Assembly: GCF_030818775.1 (NCBI RefSeq)
Contig: NZ_JAUTAU010000001.1
Span: forward strand, 825,001 to 889,000
Length of the DNA: 64,000 nt
Direction of reading: 5' to 3'
Origin: Bacillus sp. SORGH_AS_0510
Lineage (GTDB): Bacteria > Bacillota > Bacilli > Bacillales > Cytobacillaceae
Shown: piece by piece, positions 15,495 through 24,098 of the stretch
Layout of the letters: every line of letters begins with the position of its first letter
Numbering within the stretch: position 1 is the stretch's first letter
Notes under the pieces: model-generated
The model's database searches: none
What the model was told of the DNA's origin: nothing
The model's input: the letters and a program-made list of their open reading frames with translations, nothing else
Made by a program: the position numbers and the translations under genes

Positions 15495-15668
15495 ATGAAG
15501 TGGGCTTTTAAATATTCGATTATACTTATAGCAGTTTTTATTGTACGTTGTATTTTTGATTATACTAAGAATCATACTTTCTCTTGGACTGAAAATATTA
15601 TCCAATCTGCATCCTTTGTTGCCTTATATGGATTTTTTTCTTGGCTTTTTGAAAGTAAAAGAAGATAG
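15495..15668 (+). CDS. Small membrane protein (57 aa)
   Basis: ATG 15495 abuts the stop of the preceding gene (TAA ATG), so translation is probably coupled. Two hydrophobic stretches (YSIILIAVFIVRCIF and SASFVALYGFFSWLF) flank a short polar loop, and the end is basic (ESKRR). Function unknown. Confidence 0.6.
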   Translation: MKWAFKYSIILIAVFIVRCIFDYTKNHTFSWTENIIQSASFVALYGFFSWLFESKRR

Positions 15669-15687
15669 TATTTGAGGAGGCCAAGTT

Positions 15688-16308
15688 GTGGGTTTAATAA
15701 CTTTATATCTTGAGAGAATGTTTGGTTATATGCTTGTTTTTTTACCATTCTATATTGTTGGTAGAGTTGTTTTCTTGAAAAGAGTAAAGAAACAAACGCT
15801 TTTTATTCAAGAAGTGATTTTAGCATTGTTCATGTTATACATAGTTGGATTAGCTTCACAAACCATAATTCCTAGCTGGGATATGGGTGTATATAGCGAT
15901 ACTGGGGAATTCTTCTTTCATATCAATATGTCGACCGCTAATGCACAATTAAATTTCATTCCTTTTCATACCCTATATCAATATTTCTATAGTACAAATG
16001 TAAATGTAGATGATTGGGGGAGTGTATCGCTTTTAAATATAACTGCAAATTTACTTTTATTTTCGCCTATAGGGTTCTTTGTTCCGATTTTATGGAAAGA
16101 GAAAAATCGATTGAAAACTATTTTACTACTGGGTCTACTTGTAACTACTTTCGTAGAAAGTATTCAGTATTTTATTGGGCGAAGCATAGATATTGATGAT
16201 GTTATATTAAATACAGTTGGAGTAATAATTGGTTTTGGGTTTTTCCGGATTTTTAGGTTGAATCCAATAAATATGAATATTGAGGTAGAAAAATTGAAAA
16301 TGCCATAA
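15688..16308 (+). CDS. VanZ family membrane protein (206 aa)
   Basis: GTG 15688 after GGAGG. Five likely membrane helices. VanZ-like signatures are NFIPF (external loop), NITANLLLFSPIGFFVP and ESIQYFIGRSIDIDDVILN. VanZ relatives confer low-level teicoplanin or lipid-II-directed antibiotic tolerance in some hosts; a resistance role here is not shown. Full length. Confidence 0.9.
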   Translation: MGLITLYLERMFGYMLVFLPFYIVGRVVFLKRVKKQTLFIQEVILALFMLYIVGLASQTIIPSWDMGVYSDTGEFFFHINMSTANAQLNFIPFHTLYQYFYSTNVNVDDWGSVSLLNITANLLLFSPIGFFVPILWKEKNRLKTILLLGLLVTTFVESIQYFIGRSIDIDDVILNTVGVIIGFGFFRIFRLNPINMNIEVEKLKMP

Positions 16309-16376
16309 AAGAGTTAGAAGGGAATGTCAGTAATACTTATTCAAGTATGAATTAATGCATATGGCGGTGACTACAT

Positions 16377-16976
16377 TTGATAGCAAAAATTTCAAAAGCT
16401 TTACGTGACGGAGATTTTACATATGAGGTCTATCTAAGTTTAGATGGAATAGAAATTAACGGTGACGAATTAATACTTACTATTCAAGTCACTTATGAAG
16501 ATGATGATCAAGTATTACAATTATGGAGAGTTACCTGCAAGGATTTTAAGAGCCATAGTTTATCTGTCCAATTCTTTCAGGATTTTGACGTTTTGGATGA
16601 GCACGTGTTTCTATGGGAATTTAATAAAAATTCAGGAAATTTATTCATTAAAGGGCATTCTAATAATATTAACCAAGTTATTGGAGAGTTGTTTTATGCT
16701 CATTCAAATGCTGTGAGCGGTCAATTACCACTAGAAAAATATTTAAATATCAATTATTACACTAAGGATATAGTCGGCTTGTTAACACATGGAGAAGGGT
16801 TATTTAGTAAGGGGCCGGTAAATATAATAAAGGTACACGAAAAGGTTTTGTCAGAGTACGGTTATGAGACATCTTTAATTGAATTGCCTACGAAAGAAAA
16901 TACCACTTATAAAATCTTTGTTTTTGGAGAATCATTTGTTGTTGCTAAAGACTTTGAAGCTCTTCAGGTTTTGTAA
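16377..16976 (+). CDS. Hypothetical soluble protein (199 aa)
   Basis: TTG 16377, with GGCGGTGA about nine bases upstream. Acidic N-terminal half of alternating strands (EINGDELILTIQVTYEDDDQ), with no signal peptide or membrane segment. Not recognised. It lies in a run of accessory single genes. Confidence 0.7.
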   Translation: MIAKISKALRDGDFTYEVYLSLDGIEINGDELILTIQVTYEDDDQVLQLWRVTCKDFKSHSLSVQFFQDFDVLDEHVFLWEFNKNSGNLFIKGHSNNINQVIGELFYAHSNAVSGQLPLEKYLNINYYTKDIVGLLTHGEGLFSKGPVNIIKVHEKVLSEYGYETSLIELPTKENTTYKIFVFGESFVVAKDFEALQVL

Positions 16977-17086
16977 ACAACGGGTAAAGACGGCTTTTTT
17001 TCGGAAATGTGTGTTTATTTTTACTGTAGGAATGTATAAGTTTCGTTCAGAATTCACAATAACAATAAGAGGAATAGAGTGATCTT

Positions 17087-17788
17087 ATGGACCATCAGAA
17101 AGATATTCTTGAGAATTTTTTAGATGATAAAAACTTGGAAAGAAATCCTCTTTTTAAAGAGTTTTGTCAATACAAAGAAAAGGGACTACGAAAAGAGGCA
17201 TTTAAATCGTTGGATACTTTTTTAAATGAAACAAAAGATTGGAATGCAGTTAAGAAAAGAGCATTCATTAGTTGGCTTTTTGGATGGTTTGAGAAATCAG
17301 ATGATATCCATCATGTGTTAGTGCATCCGCTTGAGGAAAAATTATTGAAACCTACACTTAACGATTGGATGGTTGAGGATTCCGAAGATCCAAAACTATT
17401 TAGATGGAGTGGTCTTTTCTTAAAGACTGACGACCATTTAACTCATCTAGAAAAGGCGCTCGAACTTGGTGGCAAGAGGGAGCAAAGAGTTTTAGAAGAG
17501 ATTATTAATTATTATATATACTCCATTGAGTTTTCATTTCATCATATAAACGAAGATGCATATCTTGGTGAAATTCATGAGGATCAAGAGATTCTATTAA
17601 AAATTGATTGCCTATCTACTAAAGTGGAAGATACACAAAGCAAAGAGAATATAAGGCAGACAGTGACCTATTATAAAAATTTATTGAATGATTGGATGGA
17701 GTTTAGTAGTCAAGGAAAAGAAGGTTTTGTCCAGTGGTGTACTGAAAATGGGAAGGATTATGGCTGGACTAACTCATATTATTATTAG
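17087..17788 (+). CDS. Helical (TPR-like) hypothetical protein (233 aa)
   Basis: ATG 17087. Almost entirely helical, with pairs of amphipathic helices (NPLFKEFCQYKEKGLRKEAF, then SLDTFLNET) resembling degenerate TPR repeats. Ends NSYYY. No catalytic motif seen. Proteins of this type occur as lone accessory genes in Bacillus; function unknown. Confidence 0.72.
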   Translation: MDHQKDILENFLDDKNLERNPLFKEFCQYKEKGLRKEAFKSLDTFLNETKDWNAVKKRAFISWLFGWFEKSDDIHHVLVHPLEEKLLKPTLNDWMVEDSEDPKLFRWSGLFLKTDDHLTHLEKALELGGKREQRVLEEIINYYIYSIEFSFHHINEDAYLGEIHEDQEILLKIDCLSTKVEDTQSKENIRQTVTYYKNLLNDWMEFSSQGKEGFVQWCTENGKDYGWTNSYYY

Positions 17789-17955
17789 AGTACTTAAATC
17801 ATTAAACTGCGAATTTATAATAGTAAATTTTTTTGCAAATGATGAAGATCTTAACCATGATTTGCAAAAAAAATTTTATAAAATACATAGAAATTCTATG
17901 TATACAGTGATACAATTACATAAATTGGAATTGCTAATCAGGGAGAGTATGTTTA

Positions 17956-18354
17956 ATGAAAAAAGATACTAAAATCCTTATAACAACACTTGTTGTGCTA
18001 CTAATCCTAGTAATTGCATTAATAATGGGTGTTATAAAGATTATTTTCACTGTAATGGGAGCTGCGTGTGGAAACGATATACAAAGAGAAATACCTTCCC
18101 CAAATGGAGAGAAAGTAGCATATGTTTTCCTAAGAAGTTGTGGTGCCACAACCGTTTTTTCACCTCAATTATCCATCTTAGATAAAGGTGATGATTTGGA
18201 AAATGAAGGGGGAAATACATTTAAGTCAGACAAAAGTTTTACGATTGAATGGGTTGATAAAAAAAGTCTAAAGGTAGTTTACCCTAGTTCCTCTAAACCC
18301 TTTGAAATGGATAAAAGGGTTAATGGCGTAAGTATTGAGTATTATGAAGAATAA
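17956..18354 (+). CDS. DUF5412-like anchored protein (132 aa)
   Basis: ATG 17956 after GGGAGAG. One N-terminal transmembrane helix (residues 7-32), then an extracytoplasmic domain with the DUF5412 pattern: REIPSPNGEKVAYVFLRSCGATT with a conserved Cys pair (C38-like ACGND and SCGATT). Likely disulfide-bonded and cell-surface facing. Function unknown. Confidence 0.82.
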   Translation: MKKDTKILITTLVVLLILVIALIMGVIKIIFTVMGAACGNDIQREIPSPNGEKVAYVFLRSCGATTVFSPQLSILDKGDDLENEGGNTFKSDKSFTIEWVDKKSLKVVYPSSSKPFEMDKRVNGVSIEYYEE

Positions 18355-18519
18355 ATGAGACTTCCTATCCTTCCCATTAACCTGTCTTTTTCTTTTGCGA
18401 CTATCGGAAGTAGGTTAGGTCAAAAGGAAATGAATTTAAGAAGTGCACAAAACAATTGATTTAAAATGGAAAAATCTTCAATTATAATAAAAGGAAGAAC
18501 AAATTTGGGGGTAATTGAT

Positions 18520-18678
18520 ATGCACATTGGTGATGTTTTATGGCAAATACTTAATCTGGTATTTCTTTTACTTGTAATTGGCTTTATTGTTACGATTTTT
18601 CGTCATTTCAAAAAGCGGAACGAACAACTTAGTAGGATAGAGGGAAAGATTGATCGCATTCAGAAGAAAATGAGTTAA
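18520..18678 (+). CDS. DUF4083-like small membrane protein (52 aa)
   Basis: ATG 18520 after TTGGGGGT; the longer open frame from 18466 has no ribosome site. It begins MHIGDVLWQILNLVFLLLVIG (one membrane helix), followed by a charged coiled-coil-like tail (LSRIEGKIDRIQKKMS). This layout is that of the DUF4083 family of Bacillus. Confidence 0.75.
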   Translation: MHIGDVLWQILNLVFLLLVIGFIVTIFRHFKKRNEQLSRIEGKIDRIQKKMS

Positions 18679-18685
18679 TACATAT

Positions 18686-18708
18686 AAGGACCGCTATGTC
18701 GGTCTTTT
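18686..18708 (+). terminator. Intrinsic terminator
   Basis: Short stem GACCG/CGGTC followed by TTTT. Confidence 0.6.
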
Positions 18709-18790
18709 CATTTAGGCTCTGTTGAATACGCAATGCTCAATGGGTGGAAGCGAGATAGAATAATTAAATACAGGGGGGTGGATTAGAAAA

Positions 18791-19165
18791 ATGCCGTTGG
18801 TCGGACTAAGTGTGGTTATTCTTATTGCAATAGTTATGGGCACAAAGGTTTTTGATAATTTTATTAGAAAAGGGTTTAGACTAGAGAAAATATCTCAAGG
18901 AAGATACTTTACGAGATACCAGATGTGGGTGGAACTGCTTATATTGCTAATATTCGTCGTTGTTGCCAATCTAATAGGTATTGAATCATCTTATACCTAT
19001 CTTGCCATTCTTGTATTTGGGCTAGTTTACTTCGGGTTTGAAGCCTTGGTGCAGAAAAAATACCTTAAAAATTCTAAAGAATACAAAGTCACTTTTTTAA
19101 TAGGAGCACTTAAGACGCTGCTCTTTATGTTTTTAATTGTTATTTATAATGTAATTTATTATTAA
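18791..19165 (+). CDS. DUF4181 membrane protein (124 aa)
   Basis: ATG 18791 after GGGGGGTGG. Four hydrophobic segments. The motif GRYFTRYQMWVELLILLIF and the basic stretch RKGFRLEKIS are typical of DUF4181 proteins. Function unknown. Full length for the family. Confidence 0.82.
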   Translation: MPLVGLSVVILIAIVMGTKVFDNFIRKGFRLEKISQGRYFTRYQMWVELLILLIFVVVANLIGIESSYTYLAILVFGLVYFGFEALVQKKYLKNSKEYKVTFLIGALKTLLFMFLIVIYNVIYY

Positions 19166-19345
19166 TTAAGTATAATTGGTTAATAATGAATGGTGTTTTA
19201 ATCTTGTAAATTCAGAGGAAATTATCTTAAATAAACGAGTGGAAGCCCCAGCTGCTGTATTTAGTGGCTTTTTTCTTTTGTTCTAACGGAGAAATGGCAA
19301 TTTGGAACTGATATAATTATGAGTAAAAACAAGGAGGCCCCTACT

Positions 19346-19903
19346 ATGGCAAAGGAATTGTTACAAGAACAACGTGAAGAACTACTCAAAAAATTGAAAG
19401 CCCGATTTGAGAAAAACATGAACCGACATGAAGGTCTGGAATGGGCTGATGTACAAGCTAAGCTTGAGGCAAATCATGAAAAATTGTGGTCGCTCCATGA
19501 AATGGAGGCAACTGGCGGGGAACCAGATGTTGTTGGTCATGATAAAGAGACAGGTGAATACATATTTTATGATTGTTCAGCGGAAAGTCCAAAAGGTCGC
19601 AGAAGTATTTGTTATGACCGCGAAGCGTTGGAGTCAAGGAAACAACACAAACCACAATCTAGTGTGATCGATATGGCAACGGCCATGGGCATTGAGCTTT
19701 TAACGGAGGAACAATACCGGGAGCTGCAGGAGCTTGGAAATTTCGATCTGAAAACCTCAAGCTGGGTGCAAACCCCTGCTGCTATTAGAAAACTTGGTGG
19801 GGCCATCTTCTGTGATCGTCGCTACAACACGGTCTTTGTCTACCACAACGGAGCAGAATCCTACTATGCTGCAAGGGGTTTCCGTGGCTCGCTACGGGTC
19901 TAA
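19346..19903 (+). CDS. DUF4256 family protein (185 aa)
   Basis: ATG 19346 is preceded by AAGGAGG; the in-frame ATG at 19319 lies upstream of that site and is rejected. Conserved DUF4256 blocks are visible: GLEWADVQAKLEANHEKLWS, MEATGGEPDVVGHD, DCSAESPKGRRSICYDREAL, and the C-terminal AIFCDRRYNTVFVYHNGAES. Cytoplasmic. Function unknown. A terminator follows. Confidence 0.9.
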   Translation: MAKELLQEQREELLKKLKARFEKNMNRHEGLEWADVQAKLEANHEKLWSLHEMEATGGEPDVVGHDKETGEYIFYDCSAESPKGRRSICYDREALESRKQHKPQSSVIDMATAMGIELLTEEQYRELQELGNFDLKTSSWVQTPAAIRKLGGAIFCDRRYNTVFVYHNGAESYYAARGFRGSLRV

Positions 19904-19965
19904 ATTTTGCATAGACAGTTTGAGAAAGGTTTTCTGGGGGAAAACTATCGGGCTAGAGTTAAGAG

Positions 19966-19993
19966 GGATCGTACCTACTACGGTCCTTTTATT
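19966..19993 (+). terminator. Intrinsic terminator after the DUF4256 gene
   Basis: Stem GGATCGT/ACGGTCC with an ACCTACT-like loop, then TTTTATT. Confidence 0.65.
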
Positions 19994-20110
19994 ATTTAAC
20001 GAGGCAGGATCATTTCATTAAATACAATGAAAGGCTTATAAAAATTCAGCCAAGGATAAGATTTTTAAAGCGAGAGAATACTAAGCAAAACACGGCGAGG
20101 GAGATTTTCT

Positions 20111-21151
20111 ATGGACACGCTTAAACCGATTCATATAAGTTCAACAAAAACAGACCTTAGCGAAGAGCTTACATCTGCTGAAATGGGTAAACTTTGGGCA
20201 ACTTATATGGGCAACAGCATGTCAAAATGTATTTTACGCTATTTTCTTCAACACGTTGAGGATCAAGATATTAAAACTTTATTAGAGAACGCCTTCTCAT
20301 TAAGTACGGAGTTTTTGAAAACCACAGAAGAGATATTTAAAAAGGAAAATTTTCCTATTCCGAAAGGTTTTTCAGAAGAAGAAGATCTTAACGCTGAGGC
20401 TCCTCGTTTATTTCAAGATGAATATTATGTTTATTACCTTAAATATGTCGCGAAAGCTGGTATGAGTATTTATAACGTTGCTGTGCCGCTTGTTTTTAGG
20501 AAGGATGTCGAAGAGTTTTTTACCTATTGTATGGATTCTACTATGGCATTGATGAAACAAATCAAAGATATCTTAATGGGGAAAGGACTCATCATTAAGC
20601 CCCCTAGTATTCCAGTACCAGCTAAAGTGGAATTTGTTCATCAAGATTTTTTAAATGGTTTCTTTGGGCATGTGCGACCTTTACATGCTTTAGATATTGC
20701 CCACCTTTACGATAATATTGAAAATAATGTAGCGAGTAAAGCGTTGATTATGGCGTTTAGCCAAGTGGTAAAATCGGAAAAACTTCGTCATTTGTTTTTA
20801 AGAGGGAAAGATTTTACACATAGACATGTTGAACTATATATGGAAAAACTACATAATGAGGATTTACCTACCCCATCGTTTCTTGATCATTTGGTTACAA
20901 CATCCACCTTTGCTCCCTTTTCAGATAAATTAATGTTGTTTCATAAGATGGACATGTTTTCGATGAAAATTCGATCTTTTGGAAACTCAGTGGCTGTAAA
21001 CGGAAGACATGATTTAGGACTCATGTATACACGGACGTTAATACAGATTTCTTCATTTGTTGAAGATGCAGCTAAAATTATGATTGAGAATGGCTGGATG
21101 GAACATCCCCCTTATGCAGCTGCACGAAATAGGATAGCTAAGAATCAGTAA
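20111..21151 (+). CDS. DUF3231 family protein (346 aa)
   Basis: ATG 20111 after GAGGGAG. Two tandem DUF3231 domains: the first starts TSAEMGKLWATYMGNSMSKC, the second around HALDIAHLYDNIENN. Paralogue of the 11228 protein, with the same length and the same C-terminal pattern (IMIENGWMEHPP versus LMIKNGWLEEPP). Function unknown, possibly linked to the sporulating lifestyle. Confidence 0.88.
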   Translation: MDTLKPIHISSTKTDLSEELTSAEMGKLWATYMGNSMSKCILRYFLQHVEDQDIKTLLENAFSLSTEFLKTTEEIFKKENFPIPKGFSEEEDLNAEAPRLFQDEYYVYYLKYVAKAGMSIYNVAVPLVFRKDVEEFFTYCMDSTMALMKQIKDILMGKGLIIKPPSIPVPAKVEFVHQDFLNGFFGHVRPLHALDIAHLYDNIENNVASKALIMAFSQVVKSEKLRHLFLRGKDFTHRHVELYMEKLHNEDLPTPSFLDHLVTTSTFAPFSDKLMLFHKMDMFSMKIRSFGNSVAVNGRHDLGLMYTRTLIQISSFVEDAAKIMIENGWMEHPPYAAARNRIAKNQ

Positions 21152-21318
21152 CAGTGTCATATTTCCGGATGGACTTGGACTGCTATAAAATATCGGGGAA
21201 ATATAATTGAATATGGTTGGCGCAAAAGTTAAAGAAAGAGGGCACATGACTGCTCTTTTGCTGTAGTATAACCTTGTGCATATATGTAGAATAATGCAAC
21301 TTGAAGACGATGGGAACA

Positions 21319-21386
21319 AACCACAGGGACGGTTCTGGTGGCTCTTTCTCGATGAGGAAAAAAGCCAGCAGAACCGTCTCCATGGT
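21319..21386 (+). repeat. Family 2 palindromic repeat
   Basis: ACCACAGGGACGGTTCTGG...CTCTTTCTCGATGAGGAAAA...CAGAACCGTCTCCATGGT. It lies just beyond the 3' end of the sugar dehydrogenase gene. Best-preserved copy, usable as a reference. Confidence 0.8.
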
Positions 21387-21391
21387 CCGCA

Positions 21392-22795
21392 TCAAGAAAC
21401 AATTTCAAAAACAGTACCTTGGTTAAGTTCTGTCACTTTCATAGAGTTATAGACCCCTAAATATAGCCTCGTTTGATCCAGATTCGTTCCTAAATTAACA
21501 TAATAAGCAGATTGGGCTCCAAAATTATAATCGGTGTCAATTACACTATAATCATTTAGTATTCCGTCTGTTCTTACCTTGGTATAAGCTAATACCCCTC
21601 TAGCCGCCGTTTGAGATTCTCCTTTTCTAGCAAGATCGGAAAACACGACGCTACCTGTTAAATCGGGAATTCCATTCCCCATATATACCTGGACACCAGT
21701 CAGTGCAGTTCCTCCAAACTTATCGGGTCTGTGGTCTTTATGAAAATAATTAGTTAGCGGCTGAAGACGTTTCGCTGAAGTATTTATTGCTTCATTATAA
21801 TAAGCAATGATTTTCTCATCCACGCTCGGATTTGAAGAGCAGCCTCTTATAGTCGAGGTAGGAAAAGCACCTTCCCATCCTCGCCAGCCAAAGTTAATGA
21901 AAGGTCCAGTGTTGCTTAAAGAAGCTTGAACAAGCTGAGTGACTGGGATGGGTTTATATGAGTGGAAAGAAAAAATCGATTCCACCAAATCCTGTCCGAC
22001 CTGTCCTACATATTTCATATACTGATTATAAAACCTTTGATAAGTAATGCCTGGGATATTGCGAACCCCTTTGGCCATGACCGAAAGCGTTTCTTGGATA
22101 GGTAGGGGAAGTTCATTAAAACGTGTGACAACGGGTGGATTATTGGTAAAAGTGTTCTTAGCTACATCTATTTCAATGATTTTACCGGCAATCTCCAGAT
22201 TGTCCTGACTTAAATTAAAGGGATCATAGCCTGATCCACCATCTCCGGTGGTTAAAACAAGTTTTCCTGTTTCAGGCGAAAAGTTTAAGCTATTGACACC
22301 GTTATGATTAAAGAAGGGTCTTCTTAAGTTCAGTAATGTCCGCCGTTTTTGGGGTTGACCATTCGATTGTAAAATCCATTCTTCCACTGTATCAATATGA
22401 TCATATTGAGTTTCTCTATTAATCCATCTTAGGTTTAATGAATTGGGATCACACGGGTTAGGCTGAAAAGATTCAGAAAGTGCACCTGGACCTTGTGTCC
22501 CCGCTACTGAATAGTGAATGTAAAACAGGCCGTTATAATAAAATTGGGGATGAAACGCTAGCCCTAGCAAACCCCGTTCATCATATCCGCCACCAGGATC
22601 ACCTAGCTTTATAATTCGCGGGCGAATATCTAAAAAAGTCCGTACTGCCCCGTTACTTATATAAAAGATCTCTCCCACCTGGGTTGCAATAAATAATCTT
22701 TCAATGGAATCACCCGGAAGGATAGCTGTTTTTAAGACAGTGGGTAAATTTATCTTAGTTACAATGGGCCGAAATCGAACCTTCACTTTTTTCAA
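21392..22795 (-). CDS. PQQ-dependent sugar dehydrogenase-like protein (467 aa)
   Basis: Six-bladed beta-propeller of the glucose/sorbosone dehydrogenase (GSDH) family. Signatures are ERLFIATQVGEIFYI, GGGYDERGLLGLAFHPQFYYNGLFYI, FNHNGVNSLNFSPETGKLVLTTGDGG (written here in pieces) and WRGWEGAFP. The start is TTG 22795, with AAGGGGTG upstream. No obvious signal peptide is present, unusual for a family whose members are mostly exported; PQQ dependence is therefore an inference from the family. It diverges from the cupredoxin gene. Confidence 0.85.
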   Translation of the reverse strand: MKKVKVRFRPIVTKINLPTVLKTAILPGDSIERLFIATQVGEIFYISNGAVRTFLDIRPRIIKLGDPGGGYDERGLLGLAFHPQFYYNGLFYIHYSVAGTQGPGALSESFQPNPCDPNSLNLRWINRETQYDHIDTVEEWILQSNGQPQKRRTLLNLRRPFFNHNGVNSLNFSPETGKLVLTTGDGGSGYDPFNLSQDNLEIAGKIIEIDVAKNTFTNNPPVVTRFNELPLPIQETLSVMAKGVRNIPGITYQRFYNQYMKYVGQVGQDLVESIFSFHSYKPIPVTQLVQASLSNTGPFINFGWRGWEGAFPTSTIRGCSSNPSVDEKIIAYYNEAINTSAKRLQPLTNYFHKDHRPDKFGGTALTGVQVYMGNGIPDLTGSVVFSDLARKGESQTAARGVLAYTKVRTDGILNDYSVIDTDYNFGAQSAYYVNLGTNLDQTRLYLGVYNSMKVTELNQGTVFEIVS

Positions 22796-22991
22796 CTCGC
22801 TTTACACCCCTTCTTATTTGTTTTCTTTTATAAGAATATGAGTAGATCTGTTCTATTAGTCTTAAATTAGGGTCGAGGAATCTAACCGGGCATTGTCCAT
22901 TAATAAATTGAGTTATTATTTAAATTCAATTTATAGTGATAATTTCTTATAAGTTGGAAAAAAATACTACATAAGAAAGGAGGGAGTGTGA

Positions 22992-23381
22992 ATGTCTATG
23001 AAAAAGTGGTTAACTCGATTAGCCGTTTTCCTTGCGATTATTTTGGTCTTGGCAACTGCAGGTGCACTCAGTGTATTTGCTGAAACCGGAGTCGTAACAC
23101 AGTCTTTTGAGTCAGCGAAAGCGATTGATGTCAAGCTGTATGATGATGCCTTTAATCCGAAAGTCATCACCATTCCGAATGGAAAAACGACAACGTTGAT
23201 ATTGAAAAACGAGGGTAAGAAAGAGCACACTTTCACAGTGGAAAAGCTCAGTATTGATGTTGAGATTCAGCCAGGACAAGAAAAAACTATTACCGTTAAT
23301 CCGAAAAATACCGGTACATATGAACTGATATGTCGTTATCATTTCCATGAAGGTATGGTTGGAAAAGTAATAGTTAAATAA
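22992..23381 (+). CDS. Exported cupredoxin-domain protein (129 aa)
   Basis: ATG 22992 after AGGAGGGAG. Signal peptide or anchor (residues 3-31, ending VFAETG). The cupredoxin domain has a His in KKEHTFTV and the C-terminal ligand loop GTYELICRYHFHEGMVGKV, which supplies Cys, His and Met of a blue-copper-type site. Likely binds copper at the cell surface in electron transfer or copper handling. Divergent from the sugar dehydrogenase, a possible redox partner by position only. Confidence 0.88.
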   Translation: MSMKKWLTRLAVFLAIILVLATAGALSVFAETGVVTQSFESAKAIDVKLYDDAFNPKVITIPNGKTTTLILKNEGKKEHTFTVEKLSIDVEIQPGQEKTITVNPKNTGTYELICRYHFHEGMVGKVIVK

Positions 23382-23522
23382 CCAGCAGGGCCAATCTGAG
23401 CTGCCCCGTAAATGTTAGAAACCGAACTAACAGTACAAGTCCAGTTCAATCAGGCCTTGCTTTTTTTGAGGAAATGGAACTTTTTAGGGTGTGATTCGTA
23501 TATACACTAAAAGAAAAACCTG

Positions 23523-23687
23523 GGCTTCGAATATAGTAATGACGATATTGAAGAGAATCAAGCAATTGTTGCATTAAAAAGTGATCTGGAAAAAACATAT
23601 TTTTTTACTTATAAAAAAAAGACAAAGGAATTAATACAAATTGATATTGTTAATGGTGAGATGATCGAATCATTAGCAGGAAAATAA
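23523..23687 (+). pseudogene. 5'-truncated coding remnant (about 54 codons)
   Basis: A frame with no start codon reads GFEYSNDDIEENQAIVALKS, then DLEKTYFFTYKKKTKELIQI, then DIVNGEMIESLAGK and a stop. The residue pattern is protein-like, but the frame is closed upstream by TAA and no ATG, GTG or TTG is available. Probably what is left of a small soluble protein gene. The rest of 23382-23719 holds only a possible terminator (AGCAGGGCC...GGCCTTGCT-T7) near 23385-23470. Confidence 0.4.
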
Positions 23688-23719
23688 TATTCAGTTAATG
23701 GTCCAGAAAGGAGTTCGAC

Positions 23720-24019
23720 ATGAGGCTAATAGATGAGTACTTTGAAACAGCGATGGAAGCCTGGAGTATGATGCAAAAGACTTCTGGTGACGAAGGCGCA
23801 GAATGGGCAGAAAGATTTGAACGTTACTTTTATGAATTTATCGATGAATTGAAGAAATGGTGGACAACTCTTCACCCAAAGCCAACGACTATAGAAGAGG
23901 CGGAGGAGTTACCTGAAATAAAAAAGTGGAAGGAGCAAATCCCTGCTCCTGTACAACTAAATTTTCTTACCGAATTAGAGGATATTATGGACGGATTTGA
24001 TACGGAACGGTTTGATTAA
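23720..24019 (+). CDS. Acidic hypothetical protein (99 aa)
   Basis: ATG 23720 after GAAAGGAG. Helical, acidic and tryptophan-rich (AWSMMQ, AEWAER, ELKKWWTTL). No known domain. Conserved-looking and full in structure; function unknown. It may be cotranscribed with the HEAT-repeat gene 80 bases downstream. Confidence 0.7.
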   Translation: MRLIDEYFETAMEAWSMMQKTSGDEGAEWAERFERYFYEFIDELKKWWTTLHPKPTTIEEAEELPEIKKWKEQIPAPVQLNFLTELEDIMDGFDTERFD

Positions 24020-24098
24020 GAAGTTGAGTAGTGAAAATATAATTAAATATCTTAGTAGACCACCAAACGGGAGTCGTTTGTATAGAGGATGAGGACGA

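Noticed and set aside
20111..21151. DUF3231 pair as an IS-related or recent duplication
   Set aside because: The two proteins are clearly diverged and lie 9 kb apart without flanking repeats in common beyond family 2 elements; they are old paralogues.
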